Assembly: GCA_013368325.1 (NCBI GenBank) | Contig: JAACJK010000064.1 | Location: forward strand, 124,001-188,000 | Direction of reading: 5' to 3' | DNA: 64,000 bases | Source of the DNA: Ephemerocybe angulata | Lineage: Eukaryota > Basidiomycota > Agaricomycetes > Agaricales > Psathyrellaceae | In this document: positions 26,006 to 38,028 of the stretch, one piece after another | Layout of the letters: the number at the start of each line of letters is the position of its first letter | Position numbering within the stretch: position 1 is the stretch's first letter | The notes under the pieces: model-generated | What the model was told of the DNA's origin: nothing | Seen by the model: the letters and a program-made list of their open reading frames with translations, nothing else | The model's database searches: none | Program-made: the position numbers and the translations under genes

Positions 26006-29000
26006 TCACCTCTTGACATATATACTTTGTACATGATCCCGAACGACCTGCCCATATATCGATGGCAGCGCCGACGTCTGAGCGGCAACCATCCTAAGCA
26101 AAGCCTCAAGAGTATCGAACCTCCTTTCAGCAGTCTCTTCAAACGTGGAAAAGCGATGCTCCATCTTTGCTTCCAATCTCGCCAAACGCTCCTCGACCTT
26201 GTTATCGATCGCCGACAGGCCGTCAGCGACTTTATGTTCGAGGTTAACAAGCCTCTGCTGTAGAGCAGCAAGCTTTTCTTCGGTGCTCGCGTTTTGTCCA
26301 GCGATGGAACTGTCACGGATCCTCACTAAGGCGTGGGCTTGGGTGTGTCCGGGAGACGGTCCGTTGGCGAGGGCGGGGAGACGTTTAAGGTCGCATTCGT
26401 GACAGACGAACGTGTCTCGAGCTAAAAGAAAGTATCGATCAGCAAACCATGCACGGAGAGATACACGCTTCACTTACTGCAGATGACACAAGCCCAACAG
26501 GGAGTCGTCACAGTCTTGCTGCAACATGCACAGGCAATGAGATCCTTAATGTCCGCCGGATCCTTCGAGGACCCCGAACCCCTCGAGCCTCTTGGGCTCA
26601 TCAGCACAAAGCTGGAAGGGTCCTCGCTCCTAGACGCCGCTTCAACATTCCGGAGTAAGCCTTTCGCTCGCTCTAGCGCAGATTTGGCGCCCTCGACCAC
26701 TCGAGAGAAGTGGAAGTCATGGAGGGTCTGTTCGACCTTGACCATGGCATGCGAAACGTCATGACTGAACCCTCGCTTGGTTGGCATCTTGTCCATGCAG
26801 ACGCTGCATAGGTCGATATTGTCGGAGAGGTCGTCGGCGATACATTCCAAACACATGATCCTGCATTTGGTGATGCGGCGCTCACACCAATCGCAACCCC
26901 AGGCACTGAAGAATTGACCGTCAGTTCGAGACACAAAGTAGGAAGAAATAGACTAACGGGTGCCAAGGAAGCTTTTGAATCTCGAAGGTCGCTAATGCAT
27001 GATAGAATCGAGCCTCCGAAGGGTCCAAGTCACGTCGCAGAAAGTCCAGCTCCTGTTTTTCCGCCGACGATAAGGGGTTTTGAGGCGTAAGTCCCATCGA
27101 CACAATCAAGTCCCTCGTCGACAGCTCTACGAATCGCTTCCGATCGCCAAACCGACGCTCAAAGAATTCTCTCGACCACATCTTTGCCTGCACCTCATGC
27201 AAGACGGCGTTGCACGCAAATGCCCAGCGAGAGCGGACAGGGTCCTCAGAGAATTCGTGTGGTGTGGGGCGGTATCGGTATAGGTAAGGAGGCGTGCGTC
27301 GCAGGGTGAAGGGCAAGTAGTCGACCTCGTCTGGGTTATCCTTCTTTCGCCTGTCAGACCACGCGGCTGTGATTGTGTCGGATCCCATGCTCAATGTGCC
27401 CGTGCATGTTCGACAGAGCCCGCCGTCGTCGTCTGTGAGCGCGAATGTGAATTCGTACCCGCCTCTCCCACGACATGTGGTGCCGGCGAAATTGAACGTC
27501 GAGGCATAGTCTTCACCTTTGCCTAGCAAAGTCTTGCGGTCTGGCGAGAGTCGGAAAGAGATTCTGAGAAGGAAGGTGACAGATTCTTCTCCGTCCTTTC
27601 GTGAACAGTGGCCGGTCCAAGTCCCTTGAATCGGGTTGGGGCAGCTGCGGAGACGGTGGGGCTCGAATTCGTAGTAGTTTGTGGCCTGAAAGGCGTCCTG
27701 AATGCCGTACTTGAGGATGTCCCGGGGAATGTACTTGAGCGAGGATTTGATGGTGTCCAGAGTTAGGGGCTCGTTACCGCTCGCTGTGTTGTCGTCCTCA
27801 TCTGCCCATGTACCGAGAGTATTTTGGATAGGTACCCTTCGAATGTCGCCGTACGAGAGTTGGAACTATATAATTGCGATCTGAGATCGTGGAAAACCAT
27901 GGAAGCAGAACGAACGTACCAAACCAAACGCGAAATTACCAAACCTCCCTTGGACATCCAGGTGTGTCTGCTTGAACACAGCTATGCCCACAAAAGGGCG
28001 GTAAGCGTCAGATATACTACGCCGTTAAAGGGAATCGTACCCTCTAGGTTCTGGATTCGATCATCTACAGAAAGCAGCGCGGAGACCAAAGACTCATTGA
28101 GAGAAGCTAGTTCCTCGGTATCCAGGACATGTTGACACGCGAGCTTCAGAACCTTCAGGTGCCTTTTGAGGAGGAGATACAGAAGGGGGAAAATATACTG
28201 ATGGACAAGCATTCGTCGTCAGTTAGGATGGGATAATAAACCTGGGATGATATGGACTTACTCTTTCAATCCGACCCTCTCCTGTGACGAGGGACACAGT
28301 GGCGGGTGTATCCAGCTCGTAAGCAACGTCCTTCAGGTTCGCATCAATCCTCTCCTCTTCCGCGGTGGAATAAGCCTCCGTAAACCGAGCCAAGTCAGGA
28401 TCTGTCATGACCTTGAAGTTGATGGACCGCGTTGAGCGAAGTAGGAGCTCTATCCTCCAGAAGGATGCATGGAAGAGATATTCGTCGATGGCCCGACGGT
28501 TGGAAGGGAGGACGTGTTCGAGGACTTGGAACATCGTTTGAATGAGGGTGTAGATCTGGCCTTTGTACTTCGAAATGCTCGCCTGCCACCCTACAGCCCA
28601 GAAGGCTATCCATGTCGGAAGGCTTAGTTGCGAGCATAAGCTTAACGACGCTGAAAAGTATAGAGATTTCGAACATACCTCCAACCTTCGGGACGAGATT
28701 CGACGAAGGTGTTTACCTCCTTGACGCTGACGAAGCCAGTGCCATCGTCGTCGACGGCTTCAAGGATCGGCTGAACGTAGGCCGCGTTGATGTACGCCAA
28801 CGCCCATTGATCGTCTTGACGCTGCTTAAAGGTCATCGCGGTGCTCGGTGACTTGGCACTTGAAGGGCGCGAGGGCGACTTCGGAGATGAACTCAGAGGA
28901 GAGGTAGACAGTCGGTCAACAGAGCTTGTGAACCGTCGAGCGGACTGCTGTTGATTCGCTCGATCGGTGTAGTAGTCGTGTAAGGCGAGAACGAAATGAC

Positions 29001-30709
29001 GGGCTTTGACACTTCCTTTCCAACCCTGTCAGAGGCAACAACGTTCAACCTTCAAATCGTATGAACAAAGAATTAGATCCTACCATGTCTTTCCAGATCT
29101 TTTGCAAATCCTGAAACACGATAGTAAGGCATGGCTCGGAGCGCCAGGTTAAGCAGAGGGGAGACTCACGGGGTCAATGATGCGATCGTGCGCTCCCGAT
29201 AGTAGGGTGCTTATGATATGGCTTGACTCTTGGTGAAGAGCATCCGTGAGTTGTTTGTTCTGCATCTCGAGCTTCCTCTCGAAGAGGACCATGTTCCGAC
29301 TGAAAAGTTCATCGACGTCCTCCTGTAGCTCCTTGAACAGTCTCTTCCGAAGTTGCGGTAGATCGTTCGACTTTCTACCAGTGTCCTTCCCTGAGATCCG
29401 CGCGACGGATAGTTCGCCGCTCCTGAGCACGAGCTCCTCGAGAGCTTCGTCGTTCGATATGCACGCTTTGGCCCCGCCGTGGCTGTCTATGAAGCGATGG
29501 ATGTCTTTCTCTCGAGGTGTGTCGAACTTGCGGAAGAATGCAAGCATGTCTATCTTCCGCTCGATGTCCTTCAGACGGTGGTGCTGGTCGTCCAATTTGT
29601 CGTTGGCGGCATCCACTCCGAGGGAGATGTGAACGGACATGGCAAGCTCGACTGTTCTCCGGTGATCATCGAAGACGTTGCAGAATTCCGAGAGGCGGTT
29701 TTCGTATGTCCCTGCCTTTACGGTCTTCACTACAACAACGTGAGCGTACATTTCACCGGGGCTGACCTAGGACTCACTGAGGAACCCCTTTTTGACATAG
29801 GCATCGCAAGCCGAACCGCATGCCTTGATGTCTTTCGCAATTTGTTGCATCACAGGCAGGAGACGGTCCAAGACTGTGATTCCATCTGAGCCCCGGTCAG
29901 AGGAACTCTTGACATGTCGAAGCCTAGGTTCGAAAGTCAGTCCGAAAGAGGGCCGATGATTTTATGGCACTCACTCAAAGAACACCATTATCATTTCTTG
30001 CATCTTCATCCTGACCACGACCACTTTCCTATCGTTTTCTCGGCGCGTCATGTCCATCGTTACGACGAGGACGAAAGCTCCAACCGCAACTGAAAATAGT
30101 TCAATTTAGTGACATAGGGAACAGAATTCAACGGGGAACGCACCTCCAACGAACGGGTGAACCTGCCCCAGCGCTTGCAGGCCTTTTACTATAGCCTTCC
30201 CCTTCTCGTTGACGCTTTGGATTGCCTCCTCTATCGGCTTTGAACCTGCACCATGTTCGATGAGATCATAGCATCTCGTGCCGAGGAGTTCTGTGTTTGC
30301 TTCGCAGAATTCATGGACTTCGGTAAGCGGGTCGGCTAGCGCGAGACCTTTTTCTGTCCTGGTTGCTGCAAATAAGAGTCAGACATGGCTGGGTCGCGTG
30401 AAGTAGTTTATGGCAATGGGCCAGGATGCCAGTGGTGGTTATGGTCGAAGACGCGATGATGCTGCTGACGGCCATCCTGGCGTCACTGACCCGACACGAC
30501 CGACGCGTCCGCCATAGCCGATCGCGACAAAGTATCATCCAAAAAATTGGCGATTGAAACTCACCGAGAGAGTTGTTGCCCCCCGCAGAGAATATGGAGG
30601 GGGAAAGGGCGGATTGTTCGCTCCTTTCCAGGTCGAAGAATTCGCTGCTTGCTGATAGCGGACTTCGTTTTGAGGGCGCTTGAGTCCGCTTTGCGGGCGC
30701 GTGCATCAT
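26006..30709 (-). CDS. 1297-residue EF-hand / ZZ-like zinc-finger / coiled-coil protein
   Basis: Thirteen exons join without a frame break: 30709-30565, 30365-30144, 30089-29975, 29923-29778, 29729-29170, 29110-29084, 29025-28679, 28622-28262, 28197-28041, 27981-27920, 27865-26958, 26905-26478, 26421-26006 (3894 bases). Order of parts: a helical N-terminal region with a hydrophobic stretch (HPFVGVAVGAFVLVVTMDM, then RRENDRKVVVVRMKMQ); a long charged helical region with DTPREKDIHRF; a Ser/Pro linker; an EF-hand loop at about 497-508 (DDDGTGFVSVKE, ligands D1, D3, T5, S9, E12 in place); helical SLPTWIAFWAVGWQ; a probable beta-rich domain around 690-830; a ZZ-like finger (CxxC at 1021/1024, 1035/1038, 1050/1053 and following His); a second Cys cluster (CACC...CWACVIC...CHEC); a C-terminal coiled coil. 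Similar architectures recur in Agaricomycetes; their role is unknown to me. A second in-frame ATG at 30706 is equally possible as the start. Confidence 0.85.
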
Positions 30710-31901
30710 GTTTATCCTGAGCCGGTCAGTGTAGGGTACAGGGATGGAAGGAGGGTCGGAAGAAAAAAAAAAATGGAGTAGGAAGGAAAGGGAAAGGTTG
30801 AGATGGGACCAAGGATGGATTGGTATTTTATGTACTCCCGATATCCACTAAAAACTTATACTTAGCTCGTTTCTCAGGGATGCGGCTCTGAGATGGCTGT
30901 CAGAGCCTCGTGCTGCCGGCGCTCACGCCGCTCAGCACCTACCTCGGTGCCTGGGACGTGATCCCTTTCAGAGATCGAGTACCGCAAGTTGAAGTTGTTT
31001 TCAACGATAAAGTTCACTTGTAAACCTTTCCAAGGAGGCAGAGTGCAAGAGAGAGCTCTTGGAGTATTGGACATAGTCTCTGGAGCTTCAACGTTAGATC
31101 AGTATTAGATATGGCCATGAATTAAGTAGGGAGTACCCATCTGATATGTGGACCCTGACAACTATGACAAGTGACTTCGGTGCCTGGTTAGGATTCCCAG
31201 TGATCTGACTGGGCGAGTCATTGTCTTCGACAACACGAAGCCCGTTGTGAGCGGAAGAGGAGGACGGAGAAAACTCCTAGCTGCACTGTCCTTGTGCTCA
31301 GACTGACCACTGGGATACTCATTGGCTATGAAAAATCGGATTGTTGTCAGGCCGTTGTCAGCCAGTCGACTCCCGAGACGTATCGGTGGTTCCCTGTTCA
31401 TTTGAGCCGATAATGAGAGATGTATTCGAAGGCCTCCAGTCCCTTACTTACCTTACAGAGTTAGGCCACCTACAGGTCGCTCTCAGAATCTCCGAGACCG
31501 ATTCATACTGTATCGAAGGAGCCTATCCTGGTGGGCTGCGGAAGCAACCACAACCGCATAACAATCGTTCACGATTCACCGAATTTTCTTGTCCTTGTAA
31601 GCACGATCTCGTCTGGAAAACCTAGTATCATACTTCCTTCGAAGTCAAAGGTGCCGTTTGACTTGAACGTTTGAACCAAGTTTGAACGCTTGAACCTTCA
31701 TTTACTTTCAGTCTCGAAATGGTTGTTTATACCTTGCTTGCGCTTATTGGTCCCAGTTATTTTGGAAAGCTGATCCGACGGCGACCGCAGGCTCATCCCG
31801 AACCATCACCATCTTCCCCTATCCTCGACATTTCCTTCAAGACCAGGGCAGATCTAAAGGTTTAAAGCCAGAATAGGAATCAAGTCAGTCCAGAGGAAGC
31901 T
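30710..31901. other. Intergenic region between divergent genes
   Basis: This lies 5' of both the EF-hand/ZZ gene and the Pro/Arg-rich gene. A GT-AG-flanked open stretch from an ATG at about 31719 could be a non-conserved upstream frame or 5' untranslated sequence. An A-run is at about 30761. No gene is supported. Confidence 0.45.
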
Positions 31902-34309
31902 ATGCAAGCTCACCATGGGCCATTCGAAGGGTCGCTACCAGCTCGGCGCCCTGTGCTACCACCGGGGAAAAATGACCTCGAAATTCTCGAGAACTTGAAG
32001 CGCATCATCAAGGAGGGCCAGAATGAATTCTACCGTGCGATACCGCAACCAGGAGCGCTGGCTAGTCTCTATCTGGGGAGCATTCCGACCTCAGAAGAGG
32101 TTCCAAATATTTCACGTCAAGAGGATGCTCTTACCGAGCAACACAAAGCCGCCAAGGAGCCTGCATCTCCCATGGGCTCGGATACGCGACCCCCTCGCCT
32201 CCAGGGAAAGGACAGCTGGGAGGCTGGCCCGAATCGAAGACCGTCTCTATCCACACTCGAGCAGAAGGAGGCGTCTAACGTGCGTAGTTGCATTCTTCTT
32301 GATTCTGCGCGCCTGATTTTGGACCAGGGCTATCGCCAGGCGGAACCCACAGCACCTACTCCTTCCTCTGCGGTGTCTGAGTCCTTTCCTTCTGATATTC
32401 GACCCCCAAATGGCTCGGTTCTTCCAGGCTCGAGTGATCCTCAGCCTGCTGTCAGAAGCCAACCTGACATCGTCCAGGTCTCTGATGATTCGTCCACCGC
32501 AGTTGCTACATCTCCGACAAAAGCTTCATCTCCCCCCATGATCCAGACAAATGGCTATTCTGCGTCGTATGCTCACAATGACAGAGTACCTGATGCGGGA
32601 CGTGGGCGCGACCGTCGGGACTCGTTTGCTAGGTCCAACGACCGATATCCCCCTCGCAACATTGGTGACACGCGGCGGCCGCATGCGGTTCCACCGCGCC
32701 GTCATAGCCCTCCCCGATCTTTCGTCAAAACTGAAGAAGTTACTGTCTCGCTTTCCGATGTGCCCATGTCTTCTGCTCCCCTCCGCATAATGGAAACGGC
32801 ATTGTATCTCATGAACGCTCTCTGGCTTCGAGTCCTTCCGGTATCCCTGGGATTGGGCAACCTGCTCCCCAGGATCCTTCTGTCCGCTCTGCTTACGATT
32901 CTGTCAAAACTGAACGTGCCTCGTACTCTTCTGGTGTGGCCCCTCCTGCCAAGGACGATCGCTACCCTGCTCGCCAGCCTGAGAAATATGTCCGCCCAAG
33001 GTCCCCCAGCTTCAACAGTAACCTTTCACGCCCGCCGGCACCTGCAGGCCGGGACTATGGCAGACCGCCTCCGCCCAAGGCAGTTTCTCGGGAGCGTGCC
33101 GATTACAGGCCCCCTGTTTCCAATACATATCGGCCAGACTACGATGATCGCAGGGTAGATAGAATCGATGTCGATGACCCGAGGTATGATAGACACCATC
33201 GCCAGTTCTCTCCACCGTCCCCCGCGGACCTTGCCCGGGACAGACAGAGGCAGGGACACCGCTATTCTCCTCCCCCTCGCGCCGCTGCGAGTGAACTTCC
33301 GCCTTACGAATCTACATCTGGTAGAAGGTATGCTGCACCCCCTGCTCCTCCCGTTAGTAGCGGTGCAGTGCCTCCTCCTGCTTCGTCCCGTGAATGGTAT
33401 CCACCTCCTCAAGCTCCTCCCGCGTCCTATAACCCTCCCCAGAGGTGGGAAGATGACTACTACACTAGGGGCCGATCTGCAAACTGGGACCATGAGAGGG
33501 ATCGTTTCGGAGGTGCTGAGAGCCCCAGGCGATGGGACGATCGCATCGATCGTGACCTACGAGACACCTACAGAGGCAAGCCCTTTCCTCCTCCACGTAT
33601 CCAAATCTGATTATAACCCGTCGTTACAGCCCCTCCGCCTGCTTCTGCACCTTTGGACGATAGGTATGGCATGCCTCCTCCGCGTGAGCTCGACCGCGGG
33701 CGCCCGCTGCCCCCTTCACCTCGCGCGCACGGACCACCCGGTTACGGCACCTCCCGCGTGCGGCCTCGGAGTCGCAGCCCCAGTCCCCTCCGCAGTGATT
33801 CTCGCCCTCCCATGAAACGACCCCGAGACGACTACCCACCCTCTGGCCCGCCTCCTGGCTCAGCATCGTCTTACTACACACCGCCAATGGACCACCGCGA
33901 CCCCCTGCCCCTCTTAAGAAGGCCTGACGACCTGTACCATCCTGCCAACCCGAGGGGTGTGTCGCCCGGGCCTCCCCCGTCCAGCGGTGGGAGTGGATTC
34001 TATGATAGGAACGGACCGCCCCCGTCGAGTGCCAGTACTGCGCTGAGCTCTGACCGTGAACGCGAACGCGAACGGGAGAGAGATTCTAGGGACTTTAGGC
34101 CGAGAGACGCGGTTGTTTCGAGTATGGAGTATCATCCGTCGTTGCCGCATGCGGGGTCTGTGTATGATGCGAGGCAGCGGTCGCCGCCGCTTGGCGCTAT
34201 GGCGCCTCCTGCGAGCGGGAGAGCCGGGCAGGGGCCGTATGGACGGGGCGCGGGAGGGGGAGGGTATCGCGGTGGCAGACAGGGATACGTTCCAGTTCCG
34301 AGGCCCTGA
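31902..34309 (+). CDS. Pro/Arg/Ser-rich protein, possibly RNA-associated
   Basis: The ATG at 31902 opens a segment with an ordered look (LEILENLKRIIKEGQNEFYR...LASLYLGSIP), then about 650 residues of disordered sequence rich in Pro, Arg, Ser, Asp and Tyr: RDRR, YDDRRVDRIDVDDPRYDRHH, an RS-type block near 33760 (RPRSRSPSPLRS), an (RE)n run near 34060, and an RGG-like C-terminus (YRGGRQGY). Such composition is typical of splicing or RNA-granule proteins; no RRM or other domain is seen. Introns: 32280-32327 (48 bases, frame-neutral, GTGCGT...CAG) and 33597-33629 (33 bases, removing an in-frame TGA). The frame also shifts between about 32745 and 32873: either a 113-base GT-AG intron (32760-32872) or an indel. 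See findings. Confidence 0.7.
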
Positions 34310-34718
34310 AGGTATTTCTTCTGTCATTACCCTCAAAAAATGGCTCGACAGCCAATCAAACTTTCCTATTATTCACTCTCAGTCAATTGCCGGATCTCCT
34401 CAAACACGGACCACGGATGCTTCCCTTCGCCTTTCTTCCCCTTCGACGGCTTGTGCCCTTCTGCTTCGGATTCGGATTTGTTTGTGAGCGCTGCTGGTTC
34501 ATTTGCGTCTATCTATTCGGCCGATCTATGTTGTATCCTTCATGTATCAGATCTGTCCTATCTTATTGATTCATGCCTTCGGTTTTCCCCTTCTTCGACG
34601 TCCTTCTACTCTCTACGCGGCCTTATTTCTAGAGCGTGAGCATCACAACCTCTCGAAAGAATGAGATGTATGTATCGAGACTGATACAAGAATCAGCATT
34701 TCATCGGACAGGCATGGG
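34310..34718. other. 3' flank of the Pro/Arg-rich gene
   Basis: No gene is seen. The sequence is the likely 3' untranslated region followed by the start of the repeat-bounded element. Confidence 0.5.
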
Positions 34719-34762
34719 TTACGGTGTACGAGAGGGACATGGATGGTTTTTCACGCGCGAGC
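34719..34762 (+). repeat. Inverted repeat, left copy (44 bases)
   Basis: Starts TTACGGTGTACGAGAGGGAC and ends CACGCGCGAGC; exact reverse complement of 38268-38311. Confidence 0.9.
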
Positions 34763-35369
34763 GGCAGGATTCCTTTAGTGGCAGTTAGTGGCTATGAGAG
34801 TTAGTGGCTATGCGGGTGACTAGGCGGTGAGTTCGGAAGGATCTCGACTTCTCTAAGGTGAGCCCTTGATACTAGAGCATTAATACAGTGTAAATAAAGC
34901 TTCTAGCGTACTTTCTGGCACCTCCAAAGCTGAGGATGCAGTTTGGACACAGTAATGGGGAGCGTTTTGCCATCATGTGGCTGTGCCCCTGGTCAAAGCA
35001 ACTTCAAGGAAGGGAGGCGAGTGACCTTCCTGCTGCCGGCTGTGTGTTCTGCGAATTATGAGTACAGGGCTCTGCATATATTGTATAAAGACTATTCTCA
35101 GCAACTTAATCCATCTGAACAAGTGATTATGGTCCAATTATGGTCTTCTTTTTTATCCTCAGTCTGCATGAGCTCGGGGGCAGCCGTACCCAAGTTTCCG
35201 CCCATTTAAACTCCCAGAACACACAGAAAAAGAGAGCCAAATAGCACGAATATATATAAAACCCGCTATCTTTCCTGGAAACCACAGCAAAAGCCATCCT
35301 TGTCCTACCTGCCTGTGAGCACAGCCACTAACTCTCACAGCCACTAAGGAATCCTGCCGCTCGCGCGTA
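34752..35369. repeat. Inverted repeat pair, arms about 50-60 bases, 618 bases across
   Basis: The left arm 34752-34815 (ACGCGCGAGCGGCAGGATTC..., then GTTAGTGGCTATGAGAGTTAGTGGC) matches the reverse complement of 35318-35369 with a few changes. The left arm carries an extra unit of the GTTAGTGGC repeat. The 500 bases between arms hold no gene. It could be a small non-autonomous element or a foldback end of the larger element, with which it shares CACGCGCGAGC. Confidence 0.7.
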
Positions 35370-35643
35370 GTCTCCCGTAGTCAGCCTGACACATGGATGA
35401 GCCTTTGTTGATGCTCCCTTCGGTCGACGCCGTCTCGATCCATGTGGAGTCTGATTGTTGACGCGCCTGCCTTGTCGTAGGTCGACGATTAGGAAGCGTT
35501 TCCTTCCCAATATATCCACCTTCTATACTGGGATATCCCAAAACGTTTGTTTGTGCACGGCACGCTCCACGTGGTGGTTCGACGCGTCGATTAGCATTCG
35601 CTCGCGTTCTTGTGTTCGTTCTCTTTCGTCGCTCGTCGCTACC

Positions 35644-36954
35644 ATGAGCTCCTCGCCGCTAGTCAATAAATCGACCCTTGTTTACAACCAGATAATCAGC
35701 TTTTCGCCGACCAAGACTCCCTTTAAGACCCCGAAAGGAACGAAAAGGAAGGACAACGATGAGAACCTGCCCCCGGGCTCATGCTCAACATTCTCGTCGC
35801 GTCCCTCGAAGAAGATCAGGTTCTCTAAGCCCAAGAGTACCAGCTCAGTTCCACCACTCTTTTTTCCTCACCGTGACGACCCCCCGGACCCTGTCCTATG
35901 CTCCAAATGCTCAGATCCCGTCCCTCCTACAAAACCGACGAGCAAACGTTACAGCACCGAAGAGAAGCTCGATATGATGCTGCAAGCCCTTGAAGACTGT
36001 CACTGGAAGCTCTCGCACTTCCTCCACGCCATCTCGGACCACACAACAAGAGGAGGCCGTGGTGCTAGGCATGCGCAAGTCATGTCTGCATTCCTTCAAG
36101 GCCGCGGCACGTACACGCCCATCGAGATCATCGACTTGTGGGTTCGAAGCCCGGACAGCCGTATCGCCAAGAATACAAACCACGCCGAGCTCATGTACTC
36201 GTTCTCCACGCCCTACAAAGCCATCCGACCCCTCCGACCAGCCATTACGTCGCTCGCGGTTCAAATGACCGAAGTGAAGCTTGCCTCTGAGGCAAAGAAG
36301 GCTGTCAAGCCAGACGCAGGACTCCACGCGACGCTGAGGGTGAAGGGTGCTCATAAGGCCGACCTCCTCGACATCGGCTCCTCTACCTTTGCCGAGATTG
36401 GGGCTCTTCAGCTCCAGGTCCAGCCCGTCGCGTCCCGGCTTCTCAGTACCATTGCAGGAGGGACGACGGACATTGTGCGCAAGCGGCGACCCGTCGAAAC
36501 TGTGAGTCTATATTCGCTTCAACGCATCGCACAACTCACGCTTAGTCTACAGGTCGTTATCAATGCCCTGTCAACGCTCAACTTCACGCGAAACAACGAA
36601 GCAAGGCTCCTGCCTTTAATGAAGGGCCTCCTGTACTTTGCGCACTCGGCGCCCGTCGACCTCATCTCGTATAACAGCCGAACTGGCGACATGCCGGCGT
36701 ACACAACGATCTACAAAGCGGTCAAGCATCTCGGGAAACAGGAATCAGCGGCGACTTTAGCTCGAGGACGGGATCCGAAGGTCGTCGGTGTCATTCAGTT
36801 CGACAACGTCCAGAACTACACGAAGCAGCGCGACCACCGGGTGGGCCGAGTCAACCACATGAACATAGGGATGGCGGGGACGTTCTACGAGCTGGAGGAC
36901 GTCAATGTCGAGGCGCTTAGTCTGGAGAGCAAGCAGGAGCTTGTGGCGAAGAAA
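35644..36954 (+). pseudogene. DUF6589-like protein gene, 3' end lost
   Basis: From ATG 35644 the frame reads a Ser/Lys-rich head (FSPTKTPFKTPKGTKRK), a short CSKC, then a long helical region with HWKLSHFLHAI and, after it, SYNSRTGDMPAYTTIYKAVKHL and VVGVIQFDNVQNYTKQRDHR. The FDNVQ.Y.KQRD..VGR block is what I know from basidiomycete DUF6589 proteins, which are multi-copy and probably mobile-element encoded; I recognise the family only from memory. A 51-base GT-AG intron (36502-36552) is frame-neutral. Coding similarity stops at about 36954 (…SKQELVAKK), well short of a full domain; beyond it the plus frame is only the antisense of the helicase. Hence a truncated relic. Confidence 0.6.
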
Positions 36955-38028
36955 TCCGTCGCAATAGTGACAGTTGCCTTGGGGTTATTATTGAGGTACG
37001 CGAGTGTTTCCAGGTTATATGTTGGCCAGTTGAGGGAGTTGAAGAGCCGGATACGGTTCTGGAGGTTGGGTAGTCCCCGGACAATTCCTAGTTTCCAAAG
37101 GTATGCTGTAATGCGGAATCCGAGCGATATTGTCTTCGCAAAAATGACCGTGTTCCTGTCCTCTGAGTCAAGAACCCATGCGAGTTCAGGAAAGACCTTT
37201 CCACCAATTCCAGAACTCATTTCGCGGAACAAGAGCTGTATATCGTGCCTCATGTTTGATCTCCGGATAAGCTTGTACTTTCCCTCTTCGAGACCAAGGA
37301 CCTTGCAGATCTGGGCCTTTGGTTCACCTTCGCGAATGGTCGCCGAGGTTGCAATAAGGGGTGTGAATGTTTGGTTGCGTGAAGGGAGGCGAACGCGCAT
37401 GAACCCAATCTGGTTAAACGCATTCCGAAATGATTTACCCCAGGTGTTGATTAAGTGGACTTCATCGACACCAAAGCGGCAAACTCGAGCAAAGAATAGA
37501 GGGTGATCGAGGAGTTGTTGGAACTTTTTGGAGGTGAGGAGCTCCGGTGAGATTAATATGACATCGTACTTCTCAATGCTTTCCCGCCACAGATCACGAC
37601 CTGCCTCCTGAGCCAGGATATTCTCATCCTCATTTATGGTATTGACAGCCAGACCATATTCTGTCATGCTTCGGTTCTGGAATATACATTAGTAATTGCA
37701 TCCAAAGTCAGTAGAGTGTACGCACCATATCATGCTGTAGTGCCTTGGTTGGTAGAATGACCAACATCGCCGGATTCTTTGGAAATGTGATGTTGCTGAG
37801 GGATAGTGAAGGGTTGGCAGAAATCGCTTTGATAACGAGCATCAGGAATGTATAGAATCCGGTTTTCCCAGATCCAGTAGCCATTGTCGCTAGAACATCC
37901 ATCCCATCCAGGGATGCGGCAATTCCGTCAGCCTGATAGGAATGTGGCTCGATTGGTTTCGGTTTGCATGCTGCAAGTATCTCAGCAATGCGTGCACGGC
38001 CTTGAGGAGTGTCAAAGACGGGTGCCAT
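36955..38028 (-). pseudogene. RecQ-like superfamily 2 DNA helicase gene, 3' end lost
   Basis: ATG 38028; exon 38028-37726 and exon from 37676, with a 49-base intron. Motif 0/Q-like PHSYQADGIAASL, Walker A ATGSGKTGFYT, motif Ia-like VILPTKALQHDM, motif II DEVH (in FGVDEVHLINTWG), motif III SATIREG, then the start of helicase domain 2 (NTVIFAKTISLGFRITAYL) and motif V beginning FNSLNWPTYN...TVTIATD. After ATD the similarity ends and the frame runs into the antisense of the DUF6589-like gene, so motif VI and the RecQ C-terminal part are absent. The ATP-binding lobe looks intact. Multi-copy RecQ-like genes in fungi are often linked to repeats or subtelomeres. It is probably not an active enzyme as it stands. 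Confidence 0.75.

Noticed and set aside
36955..37506. Continuation of the DUF6589-like frame on the plus strand
   Set aside because: It is the antisense of the RecQ-like helicase, whose motifs II and III are clear on the minus strand.
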